From positions 124,001 to 188,000 of the forward strand of contig CAWGKV010000039.1 of the NCBI GenBank assembly GCA_963823165.1: a stretch of DNA of 64,000 nucleotides. The letters are read 5' to 3'. The notes under the pieces were generated by a model that was not told the origin of the DNA, did not search any database, and was given only the letters and a program-made list of their open reading frames with translations. Shown here piece after piece: positions 53,340 through 61,633 of this stretch. The first letter of the stretch is position 1. Every line of letters starts with the position of its first letter. The translations under genes were made by a program, and so were the position numbers. Source of the stretch: Roseiarcus sp963823165. Lineage in GTDB: Bacteria; Pseudomonadota; Alphaproteobacteria; Rhizobiales; Beijerinckiaceae.

Positions 53340-54130
53340 GCGGACGCTCTCGTTAGCTCCGACGCCCGCGGAAAGGGACGCCGCCCTGCCGGATTTCGAA
53401 TTCCTTTCACCCAAAGGAGCTGAAAGGACTCACAAAATGCCCTCTACACATGGGGCAAAGTCGTCGTGGGCGCGCGATGCCCTTGATATAATCAGAAATA
53501 TGTTTCGCTCCTATCGCCTATAGGTTTATGTCCGGCATTCTCTTGGGTTAGCTCCGGGATCTTCGTTGCGGGAAAACTAGGCGAGGGGCATTGTCATACG
53601 CGGTCGCGCTTGTGGGCCGACATGCTGCCCGACAGCGAGGCGGATGAATAATCAGCTACGCCGCGTACCGTTCCCGCCAAGCAGGGTCCACGCAGCGCCC
53701 TCGCGAACAAAGTCGGCGCACCGCAACGACCCGCACCGGCACGACCGTGCGAGACCTTGTCGTCCGTCTCAATTTTCTCAGTCCGCAAGGGTAAGGGTCC
53801 TACCCTTATCGTCTGCCGAGCATGTCTCGAGTGTGATGGGGATCCAACATGTCAAGAGTCCCGTCGCATTGACGTTGGCGCCCCGATCAGCGTGGTTCTC
53901 AGCTAAGCTAACGAGTTTCACGGGCTAGCAAACCAACGTATAGGTCGCCAAAACCAACGCTATATTCAAATCAACCTCCGTAGGCTGGAAGCTTTGATTT
54001 GTTCAAGTTAGCTCATCAATAGTGCTGCCAAACCCCAGCAAACGGCTCCCTTCAAGGCGGAATGTGTTAATAATGTGTTAATGACGCCGCGTTCAATGGA
54101 TTGCCTGACGAGGCCAACAGGAGAGACGCC
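53340..54130. other. 790-bp gene-free region
   Basis: No supported gene on either strand. Lower GC than the flanks. A short direct repeat of AATGTGTTAAT occurs near 54061-54081. It probably contains the promoter of the efflux operon at its left end. Confidence 0.4.
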
Positions 54131-54421
54131 ATGACGATCGCGGTAGACGAAATTTCCGTCCCCGACAGCATAGCCGCGGTTGCCCTAGCCCACGGTCTTG
54201 TCATCATGGCCTTTGCCTTCGCCTTCGGCTCCGTGTCGGGCGGGCATATAAATCCCGCAGTCAGTGTCGGTGTGCTCGCCGCCGGCGCGGTCAGAATTTG
54301 GAATCCCCGAGGCGAATCGACAACATCGCCGGTCGAAGGCCCTGAGTCGTTCCGCCCGAATATCCCGTTGGGCCCGCCGGGTCAGCCGGCGGAATTGGCG
54401 CCAAGGTCTACGTGCTTTTAG
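54131..54421 (+). pseudogene. Aquaporin/MIP remnant
   Basis: After a good ribosome site (CAGGAGAG) and ATG 54131, residues ~13-55 read AAVALAHGLVIMAFAFAFGS and VSGGHINPAVSVGVLAAG, the second TM and first NPA loop of an aquaporin. TM1 is missing and the frame diverges into unrelated residues after AGAVR. Only one NPA half-channel fragment remains, so it cannot form a pore. Confidence 0.75.
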
Positions 54422-54517
54422 CCCCGAACGATTTGAGCTAGTCTAACGACTCGATTTACGGCGCGACGGGCGGCCCTGGGGAGCCTCCTCGTGCCCCGAA
54501 CAAGCGGAGGCGGCGTG

Positions 54518-55243
54518 GTGAAGATTCATCGACGCGAACTCCTGGGAAGCGCCGCGGCTTTCATCGGCAGCGCGACGGCGGCTCGCGCGGAGGCGCTCTC
54601 GGCCCTGCCCTGGCGGCCGGAGGCTGGCTCGCCCCCCCGACCGGTCGGACCTGGAGTGTGGCGCTTCTTCGACGCAGCCGAGGCGGCGGCGGTGGAGGGG
54701 CTCGTCGACCGCCTCATCCCCCCTGATTCCGACACGCCAGGCGGCAAGGACGCCGGATGCGCCGTCTACATCGATCGGCAGCTTGCCGGCCCCTATGGGC
54801 GCCGCGAGGGGCTCTATCTCAGCCCGCCGTTCATCAAGGGAACGAAGCAGCAAGGCCCGCAGGACGCAGACGGGCCGGCCGCGCAATACCGCAAGGCGCT
54901 GGCGGCGCTCGACAAATATTGCCGCGAGCAGAAAGGCGGTCCATTCGCTTCGCTGAGCGACACGGACAAGGACGCGGTCATCGGCGGCCTGGAGAGCGGC
55001 GCCGCGAAACTGGACGGCGTCGACGGACAGGCGTTTTTCGAGCTCTTGCTCAAAAACACGCAAGAGGGATTTTTCGCCGACCCGATCTACGGCGGCAACC
55101 GCGACATGTGCGCCTGGCGCATGATCGGCTTTCCCGGCGCCCGGTACGATTACCGCGACTGGGTCCACCGTCACAATGAGCGCTATCCCCATCCTCCTGT
55201 CAGCTTCATGGGACGGGCGGACTGGATTGCGCGCAAGACCTGA
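54518..55243 (+). CDS. Gluconate 2-dehydrogenase subunit 3 family protein (small subunit, Tat signal)
   Basis: 241 residues. N-terminal twin-arginine signal VKIHRRELLGSAAAFIGSAT. The subunit-3 domain is recognised from FFDAAEAAAVEGLVDRLIPP, GCAVYIDRQLAGPYG and the C-terminal GFFADPIYGGNRDMCAWRMI, FPGARYDYRD. GTG 54518 is chosen with GGAGG seven bases upstream. It escorts the FAD subunit to the periplasm. First gene of a three-gene membrane dehydrogenase operon (54518-58309). Confidence 0.88.
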   Translation: MKIHRRELLGSAAAFIGSATAARAEALSALPWRPEAGSPPRPVGPGVWRFFDAAEAAAVEGLVDRLIPPDSDTPGGKDAGCAVYIDRQLAGPYGRREGLYLSPPFIKGTKQQGPQDADGPAAQYRKALAALDKYCREQKGGPFASLSDTDKDAVIGGLESGAAKLDGVDGQAFFELLLKNTQEGFFADPIYGGNRDMCAWRMIGFPGARYDYRDWVHRHNERYPHPPVSFMGRADWIARKT

Positions 55244-55254
55244 GGACCAAGGCA

Positions 55255-57033
55255 ATGGCGCGCAAGCTCCCCAGGAAGGACGTGGCGATCATCGGCCTCG
55301 GCTGGACGGGCTCGATCCTGGCCAACGAGTTGACCGACGAGGGTCTCGACGTCGTCGCCATCGAACGCGGGCCATGGCGCGATGCGCCGACGGAATTCCC
55401 GACCACCTACGACCAGGACGAATTGCGCTATCGTATCCGGCATGAGCTCTTCCTGCGTCCGGAGCAGCTCACCTTCACTTTTCGCAACAAAATGAATCAG
55501 CAGGCGCTGCCGATCCGCAGCTGGGGCGCGTTCATGCCGATGAACGGCGTCGGCGGCGGAGGGGTCCACTGGAACGCGGAGACATGGCGCTTCCTGCCCT
55601 CTGATTTCGTCCTTAAGACGCATCTGACGCAAAGATATGGGGCAAGTTTTCTCCCGCCGGACATGACGATCCAGGACTATGGCGTCACCTACGACGATCT
55701 CGAGCCACACTACGACCAATTCGAGTATCTTTGCGGGACGTCGGGCGCCGCCGGCAATCTCAAGGGGAAGATTCTCGAGGGCGGGAATCCGTTCGAGGGG
55801 CCGCGTGCGCGGCCCTACCCCAATCCGCCGCAGGCGCAGCCCTTCAGTCACACGCTGTTCGCCAAGGCTGCGCGCGAGCTCGGCTACAAGCCGTTTCCGC
55901 AGCCGTCCGGCAATATGTCGCAGGCTTACGTGAACCCGCTCGGCGTCCGGCTCGGACCCTGCACCTATTGCGGCTTCTGCGAATGGTTCGGCTGCGGCAA
56001 TTATTCGAAGGCCGCCCCGCAGACCACCATTCTTCCGGTGCTGGTGAGGAAATCGAACTTCAGCTACCGCGCCGAATGCGAGGTGACGCGCATCAATGTC
56101 GACGCCTCCGGCAAACGCGCAACCGGCGTCACCTTCGTCGACACGAGCGGCGAAGAGTGGGAACAGCCGGCGGACCTCGTCATCCTGGCCGCGTTCACCA
56201 TTTTCAATGTTCAGCTCCTGCTGATGTCGGGCATCGGCAAGCCCTACGATCCGGTTGCTAATCAGGGGGTGATCGGCCGCAATTTCACCCACCAGACGAT
56301 CTCCGACGTCATCGGGTTCTTCGACAAGGACAAATTCAACTTCAATCCGTTCATCGCCTCCGGCTCGATCGGCATGTGCATCGACGAATTCAACGGCGAC
56401 AATTTCGACCATGGCCCGCTCGGCTTCGTCGGCGGCGGATACATGGGCCAGGTGCAGACGGGCGGGCGCCCGATTCAAACGACGCACGTTCCCTCCGGCA
56501 CGCCTCGCTGGGGGGCAAAGTGGAAGAGCGCGGTGCGCGACAATTATTTGAGCACGGTGACGCCCGGCACCGGCGTGCATGGGAGCTTCTACTCCTATCG
56601 CGACGTCTATCTCGACCTCGACCCGCTTTATCGCGACCGTTTCGGCCGCCCGCTGGTGCGCATCACGATCGACTTTCACGACAACGAGCTGAAGCAGAAC
56701 GCCTATCTCACCGACAAATTCGCTGAAATCATCAAGGCGATGGGCGCCAAAGAACTCCTGAAGCAAGCTCGCAAGGCGCCATACGACGTCACGGAGTACC
56801 AGACCACGCATCTCTGCGGCGGCGCAATCATGGGAACGGACCCCTCGACCAGCGCGCTGAACCGCTATCTGCAAAGCTGGGATGTCCCCAACCTTTTCGT
56901 CATGGGCGCGAGCGCCTTTCCGCAAAACGCCGGCTACAATCCGACCGGCACGGTCGCAGCGCTCGCGTACTGGTCGGCCCAGGCGATCCGGAACCAATAC
57001 CTCAAGAACCCGGGACCCCTCGTCCATGCCTGA
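55255..57033 (+). CDS. GMC-family FAD dehydrogenase large subunit (gluconate/sorbitol/fructose dehydrogenase type)
   Basis: 592 residues. Rossmann FAD motif VAIIGLGWTGSILANELTDE, active-site GVGGGGVHWNAETWRFLPSD, a cysteine-rich segment (CTYCGFCEWFGCGNYSKAAP) seen in heme-coupled GMC subunits, and C-terminal LFVMGASAFPQNAGYNPTGT with the NPTGT motif. Oxidises a sugar, sugar acid or alcohol in the periplasm and passes electrons to the cytochrome c subunit downstream. 11 bp after subunit 3; overlaps the cytochrome gene by 8 bp. Substrate cannot be told from sequence. Confidence 0.9.
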   Translation: MARKLPRKDVAIIGLGWTGSILANELTDEGLDVVAIERGPWRDAPTEFPTTYDQDELRYRIRHELFLRPEQLTFTFRNKMNQQALPIRSWGAFMPMNGVGGGGVHWNAETWRFLPSDFVLKTHLTQRYGASFLPPDMTIQDYGVTYDDLEPHYDQFEYLCGTSGAAGNLKGKILEGGNPFEGPRARPYPNPPQAQPFSHTLFAKAARELGYKPFPQPSGNMSQAYVNPLGVRLGPCTYCGFCEWFGCGNYSKAAPQTTILPVLVRKSNFSYRAECEVTRINVDASGKRATGVTFVDTSGEEWEQPADLVILAAFTIFNVQLLLMSGIGKPYDPVANQGVIGRNFTHQTISDVIGFFDKDKFNFNPFIASGSIGMCIDEFNGDNFDHGPLGFVGGGYMGQVQTGGRPIQTTHVPSGTPRWGAKWKSAVRDNYLSTVTPGTGVHGSFYSYRDVYLDLDPLYRDRFGRPLVRITIDFHDNELKQNAYLTDKFAEIIKAMGAKELLKQARKAPYDVTEYQTTHLCGGAIMGTDPSTSALNRYLQSWDVPNLFVMGASAFPQNAGYNPTGTVAALAYWSAQAIRNQYLKNPGPLVHA

Positions 57034-58309
57034 GCAGCGCGCGTGCGGGATCGCCAGCGTCGCGGTCGCGTCGTTCCTCGTCGCTTTCGGCCTGGCGGCG
57101 GTCGGGCGGGCGCAAACCAACGAATCCGGGACCAGCCTCGACCCGCAGAATTTCGGACAGATCGAGCGGGGGCGGTACCTGACGCTCGCGGGCGACTGCG
57201 CCAGCTGTCACACCGCGCCCGACGGCGAGCCCTTCGCCGGCGGGCGATCGATCGAGACTCCGTTCGGCGTCGTCGTCGGCGCCAATATCACGCCCGATCG
57301 TGAGACCGGGATCGGCGCATGGAGCGACGACGTTTTCCTGAGCGCACTGCGCGAGGGCAAAGGGCATGGGGGCAAGCTGCTCTACCCGGCGATGCCCTAT
57401 CCGTACTATGCGAAAGTGACCGAACGCGACGCGCTCGCTATTCGAGCTTACCTAAACACCGTGAAGCCGGTTCACAAAGCCGTCGTTTCCAACAAGCTGC
57501 CTTTCCCTTTCGACGTTCGTGAGGAAATGGCGGGCTGGAACGCGCTCTATTTCAAGAGTGGCGAATTCAAGCCGGACGCCGCGAAATCCGCCGAATGGAA
57601 TCGCGGCGCCTATCTTGTCGAGGGTTTGGGGCACTGCGGCGCCTGCCACACGCCTAAGACGAGGCTGGGCGGAGACGATCTGGCGCACGCTCTTCAGGGC
57701 TACGCGCTGCAGGGATGGTTCGCGCCCAACATCACCAATGACAACGAGAGGGGGCTCGGCGGGTGGAGCGTCTCCGACATCGTGGCCTACCTCAAGACCG
57801 GCCATAACCCGGCGACTGCGTCGACGGGAATCATGGCGGAGGAAATCTCGCTGTCGAGCTCGCAGATGACCGACGCCGATCTCAAAGCCATCGCCACTTA
57901 TTTGAAGGACCTGCCGGGTCAGGCAAGTTCGCCGCCGGCGCCGGTTTCCGCCTCCGATCCGGCGATGGTCGCCGGAAGCGCGATCTACTCCGATGAATGC
58001 TCGGCCTGCCATGGGGCGGACGCAAAAGGCGTCCCATATCTGTTCCCCTCGCTTGCCTCATCGTCCAATGTCCGCTCCGCTGATCCGGCGAGTCTTATCC
58101 GCGTTCTCCTCGAGGGGGCGCGCAGCTTGGCGACCGCCGGCGAGCCGACCAGCCCCGGCATGCCGTCGTTCGCATGGAAGCTCAACGACGACGAAGCCGC
58201 CGCGGTCTTGACCTATGTCCGCAACAGCTGGGGCGCCGCTGCGCCCGCGGTCACCGCGGACCAGGTCAAGAGCGAGCGCGCCGCCGTCTTGCGAAGCACG
58301 AGCCCGTAG
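57026..58309 (+). CDS. Triheme cytochrome c subunit of the GMC dehydrogenase
   Basis: 427 residues: signal peptide (ASVAVASFLVAFGLAAVGRA), then three heme sites CASCH, CGACH and CSACH with distal Met regions (GGKLLYPAMPYPYYAKVTER; GMPSFAWKLNDDE). This matches the cytochrome c subunit of gluconate 2-dehydrogenase/alcohol dehydrogenase, which hands electrons to ubiquinone or a terminal oxidase. ATG 57026 lies inside the last codons of the GMC gene, implying coupling. Confidence 0.9.
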   Translation: MPEQRACGIASVAVASFLVAFGLAAVGRAQTNESGTSLDPQNFGQIERGRYLTLAGDCASCHTAPDGEPFAGGRSIETPFGVVVGANITPDRETGIGAWSDDVFLSALREGKGHGGKLLYPAMPYPYYAKVTERDALAIRAYLNTVKPVHKAVVSNKLPFPFDVREEMAGWNALYFKSGEFKPDAAKSAEWNRGAYLVEGLGHCGACHTPKTRLGGDDLAHALQGYALQGWFAPNITNDNERGLGGWSVSDIVAYLKTGHNPATASTGIMAEEISLSSSQMTDADLKAIATYLKDLPGQASSPPAPVSASDPAMVAGSAIYSDECSACHGADAKGVPYLFPSLASSSNVRSADPASLIRVLLEGARSLATAGEPTSPGMPSFAWKLNDDEAAAVLTYVRNSWGAAAPAVTADQVKSERAAVLRSTSP

Positions 58310-58474
58310 TCAGGGGATTGCCCAGACCTGCAAACAAAGGACGCCGAGAAGCCGCTCCCGCGACGGAGCGGACCGCGACGTCGTGTCCGCGGACGGCTCC
58401 CGTCAGCCCCAGCGAAAACGCAAAAAGATATGTGAATGTCGTAGCACTCCACCTTGAGGGAAGGGGTCCAAGAG

Positions 58475-60364
58475 ATGGCGTCTCGTTTGCGCCCACTATT
58501 CACCCAGAGCACTGCCTTGAGCCTTGGCGCCGATGTCCTCCGGCGATGTCGCTTGGCGACAATGGCCGTCATTGGCGCCGTGCTGGTCGCAACAACGGGC
58601 TCCGCCGTGTCGGCCGGAGCCACACCGCAATCCGGACAACCTGCAGGCCTGCCGGTCTACAACCCGTATCCGCCCGGCATTCTTCCGCCCGATCTGGAGG
58701 CGGAGACCACAAGAGTTCGGTCCGAAATCCGAACCATCTTCGGTCGTTATCTCGCGCAGTCGCGAGCCTTGCCTCCCCTGACTTACAGCAATACCCAGGG
58801 CTTGGGTAACCCGCCAATCCTGCAGGGCTCCGGCTACGAGGCGGTAAGGATTCTCGGCGGGCTCTTGAACTACGACGAGAACATCTCTCCCTTGAGGAAT
58901 GAGGCCTGCGCTTCCTGCCACATGCCCTACGCTGGCTTTAGCGGACCGATTCCGTCCGTCAATCTGACGATGGTGGCGTATCCCGGAACATTCCACTTTC
59001 GGGCCGGCAAGCGCACTGCGCAGCGATACACCTATGCGCCCCTATTCGCGGTGTTGCACTTCAACGAAAGGCTCCAGGCGTTCGCCGGCGGCGAGTTCTG
59101 GGATGCGCGCGCGACCGGGTACAAGCTCGATAGTCCCGACGCCGAACAGGCGCAGCATCCGCCGGTCGATACCCAGGAAATGGGTTTCCCCGACACGGCG
59201 TGCATCGCCTGGCGAATATCCCAGGCGCAATACAAACCCCTGTTCGAGCAGGTCTGGGGCTCGGACTTCGACATTCATTGGCCGAGCGAGACCGAACAGA
59301 TCTGCTCTACGCCGGGAGGGAATTTTCCGACCGCCACGCCGATCGCGCTCAGTCGGAACGACCGCAGCAGGGCAAGCGATATTTATGATCACTGGGGCCA
59401 GTCGATCTCGGCGCTCGAACACACAGCCGACGTCAGCCCCTTCTCGTCGAAATTCGATGCGTTCCTCGCGGGCAAAGCGACCCTGACACCAGACGAGGCG
59501 GCCGGCTATAAGCTGTTCGACGGCAAGGCCGCCTGCAACACATGCCACCTCGACGGAAGAGGCAGCACGCAGACAGCCGGGACCGGGGCGGATTCAAAGC
59601 CCTCTACGACGACGGGGATCGACACCAGCGCGGCCGCCAATCAGGCGCCGCCGTTCACCTGCTTCGGCTATGCCAATGAGGGCCTGCCCCTGAACCCAAG
59701 GGTAGCCATCTTCTACCAGAACAAGCCGGATGCGCTCGGCTTCACTCCCAATTCCTTGGGCTTCGGCTACAGAGATCTGGGATTGGGCACTTTCCTCAGA
59801 AGCGGCCCCGGCTCCGCCCCCAACCCAAATGCGGCATGGATATCGTTGGCGCCGGTCGCCGACGGCCAGATGCAGACATCGACGGCGCGCGATGTCGCCA
59901 TGGCGCCGCCGCAATGCCCGACCACCGAGGCGCCCGGCCCCTATTTCCAGAAGGAGTTCTTTCACAACGGCTACATCAAGAGCCTGAAGCAGCTCGTGCA
60001 TTTCTACAACACTCGCGACGTCTATGCCTACAAGGTCACCTCGGGACATTGCCCGGCGGGAACGACGGAGAAGGTGGACTGCTGGCCGATGCCCGAAGTT
60101 CCGAACAATATCGACATGACTACCGGCAACCTCGGTCTGACGGATCAGGAGGAGAATCAGATCGTGGCCTTCCTGCAAACGCTCACCGACGGGTTCGCGA
60201 CGCCTTATCCAAACAGCGATACCTTTACGGGCGCGTGCAAGACGGGCGGCTCGGCGCCGACCCAAGGAAACGAGGTCCTCATCCCCACGCCCGACCCGCT
60301 TCCGCCCTGCGCGGCGGCTGTCTGCGGCGTGGCGCCTCTACCCGGGCCGAAACCTATTCCGTAG
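58475..60364 (+). CDS. Di-heme cytochrome-c-peroxidase/MauG-like protein
   Basis: 629 residues: signal peptide (LATMAVIGAVLVATTGSAVS), heme sites CASCH (in NEACASCHMPYAGFSG) and CNTCH (in GKAACNTCHLDGRG). Layout resembles the bacterial CcpA/MauG superfamily (first heme near the middle of the N-half, second after an inserted ~200 residues), but the protein is about twice the size of classical CCP. ATG 58475 has GAGGGAAGGGG upstream. Same strand, 165 bp after the dehydrogenase operon. May remove peroxide or oxidise a protein partner; substrate unknown. Confidence 0.82.
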   Translation: MASRLRPLFTQSTALSLGADVLRRCRLATMAVIGAVLVATTGSAVSAGATPQSGQPAGLPVYNPYPPGILPPDLEAETTRVRSEIRTIFGRYLAQSRALPPLTYSNTQGLGNPPILQGSGYEAVRILGGLLNYDENISPLRNEACASCHMPYAGFSGPIPSVNLTMVAYPGTFHFRAGKRTAQRYTYAPLFAVLHFNERLQAFAGGEFWDARATGYKLDSPDAEQAQHPPVDTQEMGFPDTACIAWRISQAQYKPLFEQVWGSDFDIHWPSETEQICSTPGGNFPTATPIALSRNDRSRASDIYDHWGQSISALEHTADVSPFSSKFDAFLAGKATLTPDEAAGYKLFDGKAACNTCHLDGRGSTQTAGTGADSKPSTTTGIDTSAAANQAPPFTCFGYANEGLPLNPRVAIFYQNKPDALGFTPNSLGFGYRDLGLGTFLRSGPGSAPNPNAAWISLAPVADGQMQTSTARDVAMAPPQCPTTEAPGPYFQKEFFHNGYIKSLKQLVHFYNTRDVYAYKVTSGHCPAGTTEKVDCWPMPEVPNNIDMTTGNLGLTDQEENQIVAFLQTLTDGFATPYPNSDTFTGACKTGGSAPTQGNEVLIPTPDPLPPCAAAVCGVAPLPGPKPIP

Positions 60365-60449
60365 GGCAAACAAGGCGTGGCGCACGCTGCACATTAGCTC
60401 AGGCGCGGCTCGTTTAATGCCTCGGAGTTCCGGCGATCTCGAAGCGCAC

Positions 60450-61553
60450 CTACAGCTCACCGACAAAGACCTCGATTGGCAGTGGGTGATCGATCACGTA
60501 GCTGCCAAAATTGGGATTGTGACCCTCTGGCTGAGGCCGCTGGTCTGTTCCCGTCGCACGCGCCAACAGCGTATAACGGCCCGGTTGTGGCGGCGTGATC
60601 CAGTCGTATTTCCAGCGGCGCCATGCGTGACGCCTTACCGGATCAATGAAATCGCCCTGAGACCACGATGCGCCGCCGTCGAGGCTGATACATATTTCAG
60701 TGACATCGGTGTCCCCGGCCCACGCGGCGCCAAAAATAGTGTAGGGGCGGCCGGGTTGGAGTCTCTCGTACACACGGGGACGAGCGATCTGGGACTTCAG
60801 TTTCATTTCGGCAAGCGGCCGGCGCACGGGTATCCCTTCGGAATTATCCCAATAGGCGTAGTCTGAAGTTTGCCAGTAGCCCTGAAACGGCCGTGTGGCC
60901 GCGACGACGTTGGTCAACCACTTGACCGACGACATGCCGTAATAGCCGGGAACGATAGCGCGCAAGGGATAACCGTGGTCCGGCGTCAGATCCTGCCCGT
61001 TCATCTGGTAAGCGAGGAGAACGTCGGGTTCCATCGCGCGCGCCCTCGGGATACTGCGGGCATAGGAGATCCGACCCGGCGGCTTCGGCTCTTCCGTCGG
61101 CACGCCGCGGTCGGCGCCTTCCAAAACGATGTCGCACACGCCATCGGCCAGTCCGGCGCTTTCCAGCATCACGGACAGCGGAACGCCCGTCCATTCCGCA
61201 TTGCCGACTGCGCCGAGTTCCCATTGCGCGCCGGGCGCCGACGGCGCCAGGAACACCCGGCTGTTGCCGGCGCATTCCAGTGTGGCGAAGCATGTCCGTG
61301 AAGGCATGGCGCGGATATCGGCGTAGCTCAGGCTCAGCTGGTTCCGCACCGCGCCCCGTATCGACAATCGGAAGGCGACTGGATCCAGCTCCGGTACGGG
61401 GAAATGGCTGCGGATGTAGAACAGCTCCGAAGGTGTGATGAAGTCGCTGAGCCGATCGAAAGGCATTTCGAGATTGTTCGGCTCCTTTTGCCGGATGATC
61501 AGGCCAACGGAACCTTCCGCCATGCTCGACCAGTTCTGAGTTTTCATATCCAT
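60450..61553 (-). CDS. Sulfite-oxidase-like molybdopterin oxidoreductase
   Basis: 367 residues. Moco domain with the cysteine ligand in CFATLECAGNSRVFLAP (Cys94), AEWTGVPLSVMLESAGL and GYPLRAIVPGYYGMSSVKWL, then a C-terminal dimerisation domain (YTIFGAAWAGDTDVTEICIS, DGGASWSQGDF). No Tat signal or heme domain is visible, unlike periplasmic SorA. ATG 61553 has GGAGCG seven bases upstream. It lies downstream of the Mo/FAD enzyme genes, same strand. Substrate could be sulfite or another oxyanion/organic compound. Confidence 0.87.
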   Translation of the reverse strand: MDMKTQNWSSMAEGSVGLIIRQKEPNNLEMPFDRLSDFITPSELFYIRSHFPVPELDPVAFRLSIRGAVRNQLSLSYADIRAMPSRTCFATLECAGNSRVFLAPSAPGAQWELGAVGNAEWTGVPLSVMLESAGLADGVCDIVLEGADRGVPTEEPKPPGRISYARSIPRARAMEPDVLLAYQMNGQDLTPDHGYPLRAIVPGYYGMSSVKWLTNVVAATRPFQGYWQTSDYAYWDNSEGIPVRRPLAEMKLKSQIARPRVYERLQPGRPYTIFGAAWAGDTDVTEICISLDGGASWSQGDFIDPVRRHAWRRWKYDWITPPQPGRYTLLARATGTDQRPQPEGHNPNFGSYVIDHPLPIEVFVGEL

Positions 61554-61633
61554 CACGGAGCGCTCCATCGATGTAGTTGCTGCTCGTTAGAGGCGGGCCC
61601 TGTCCAAAATCAGGACCCCCTTTTGTCTGGCTT

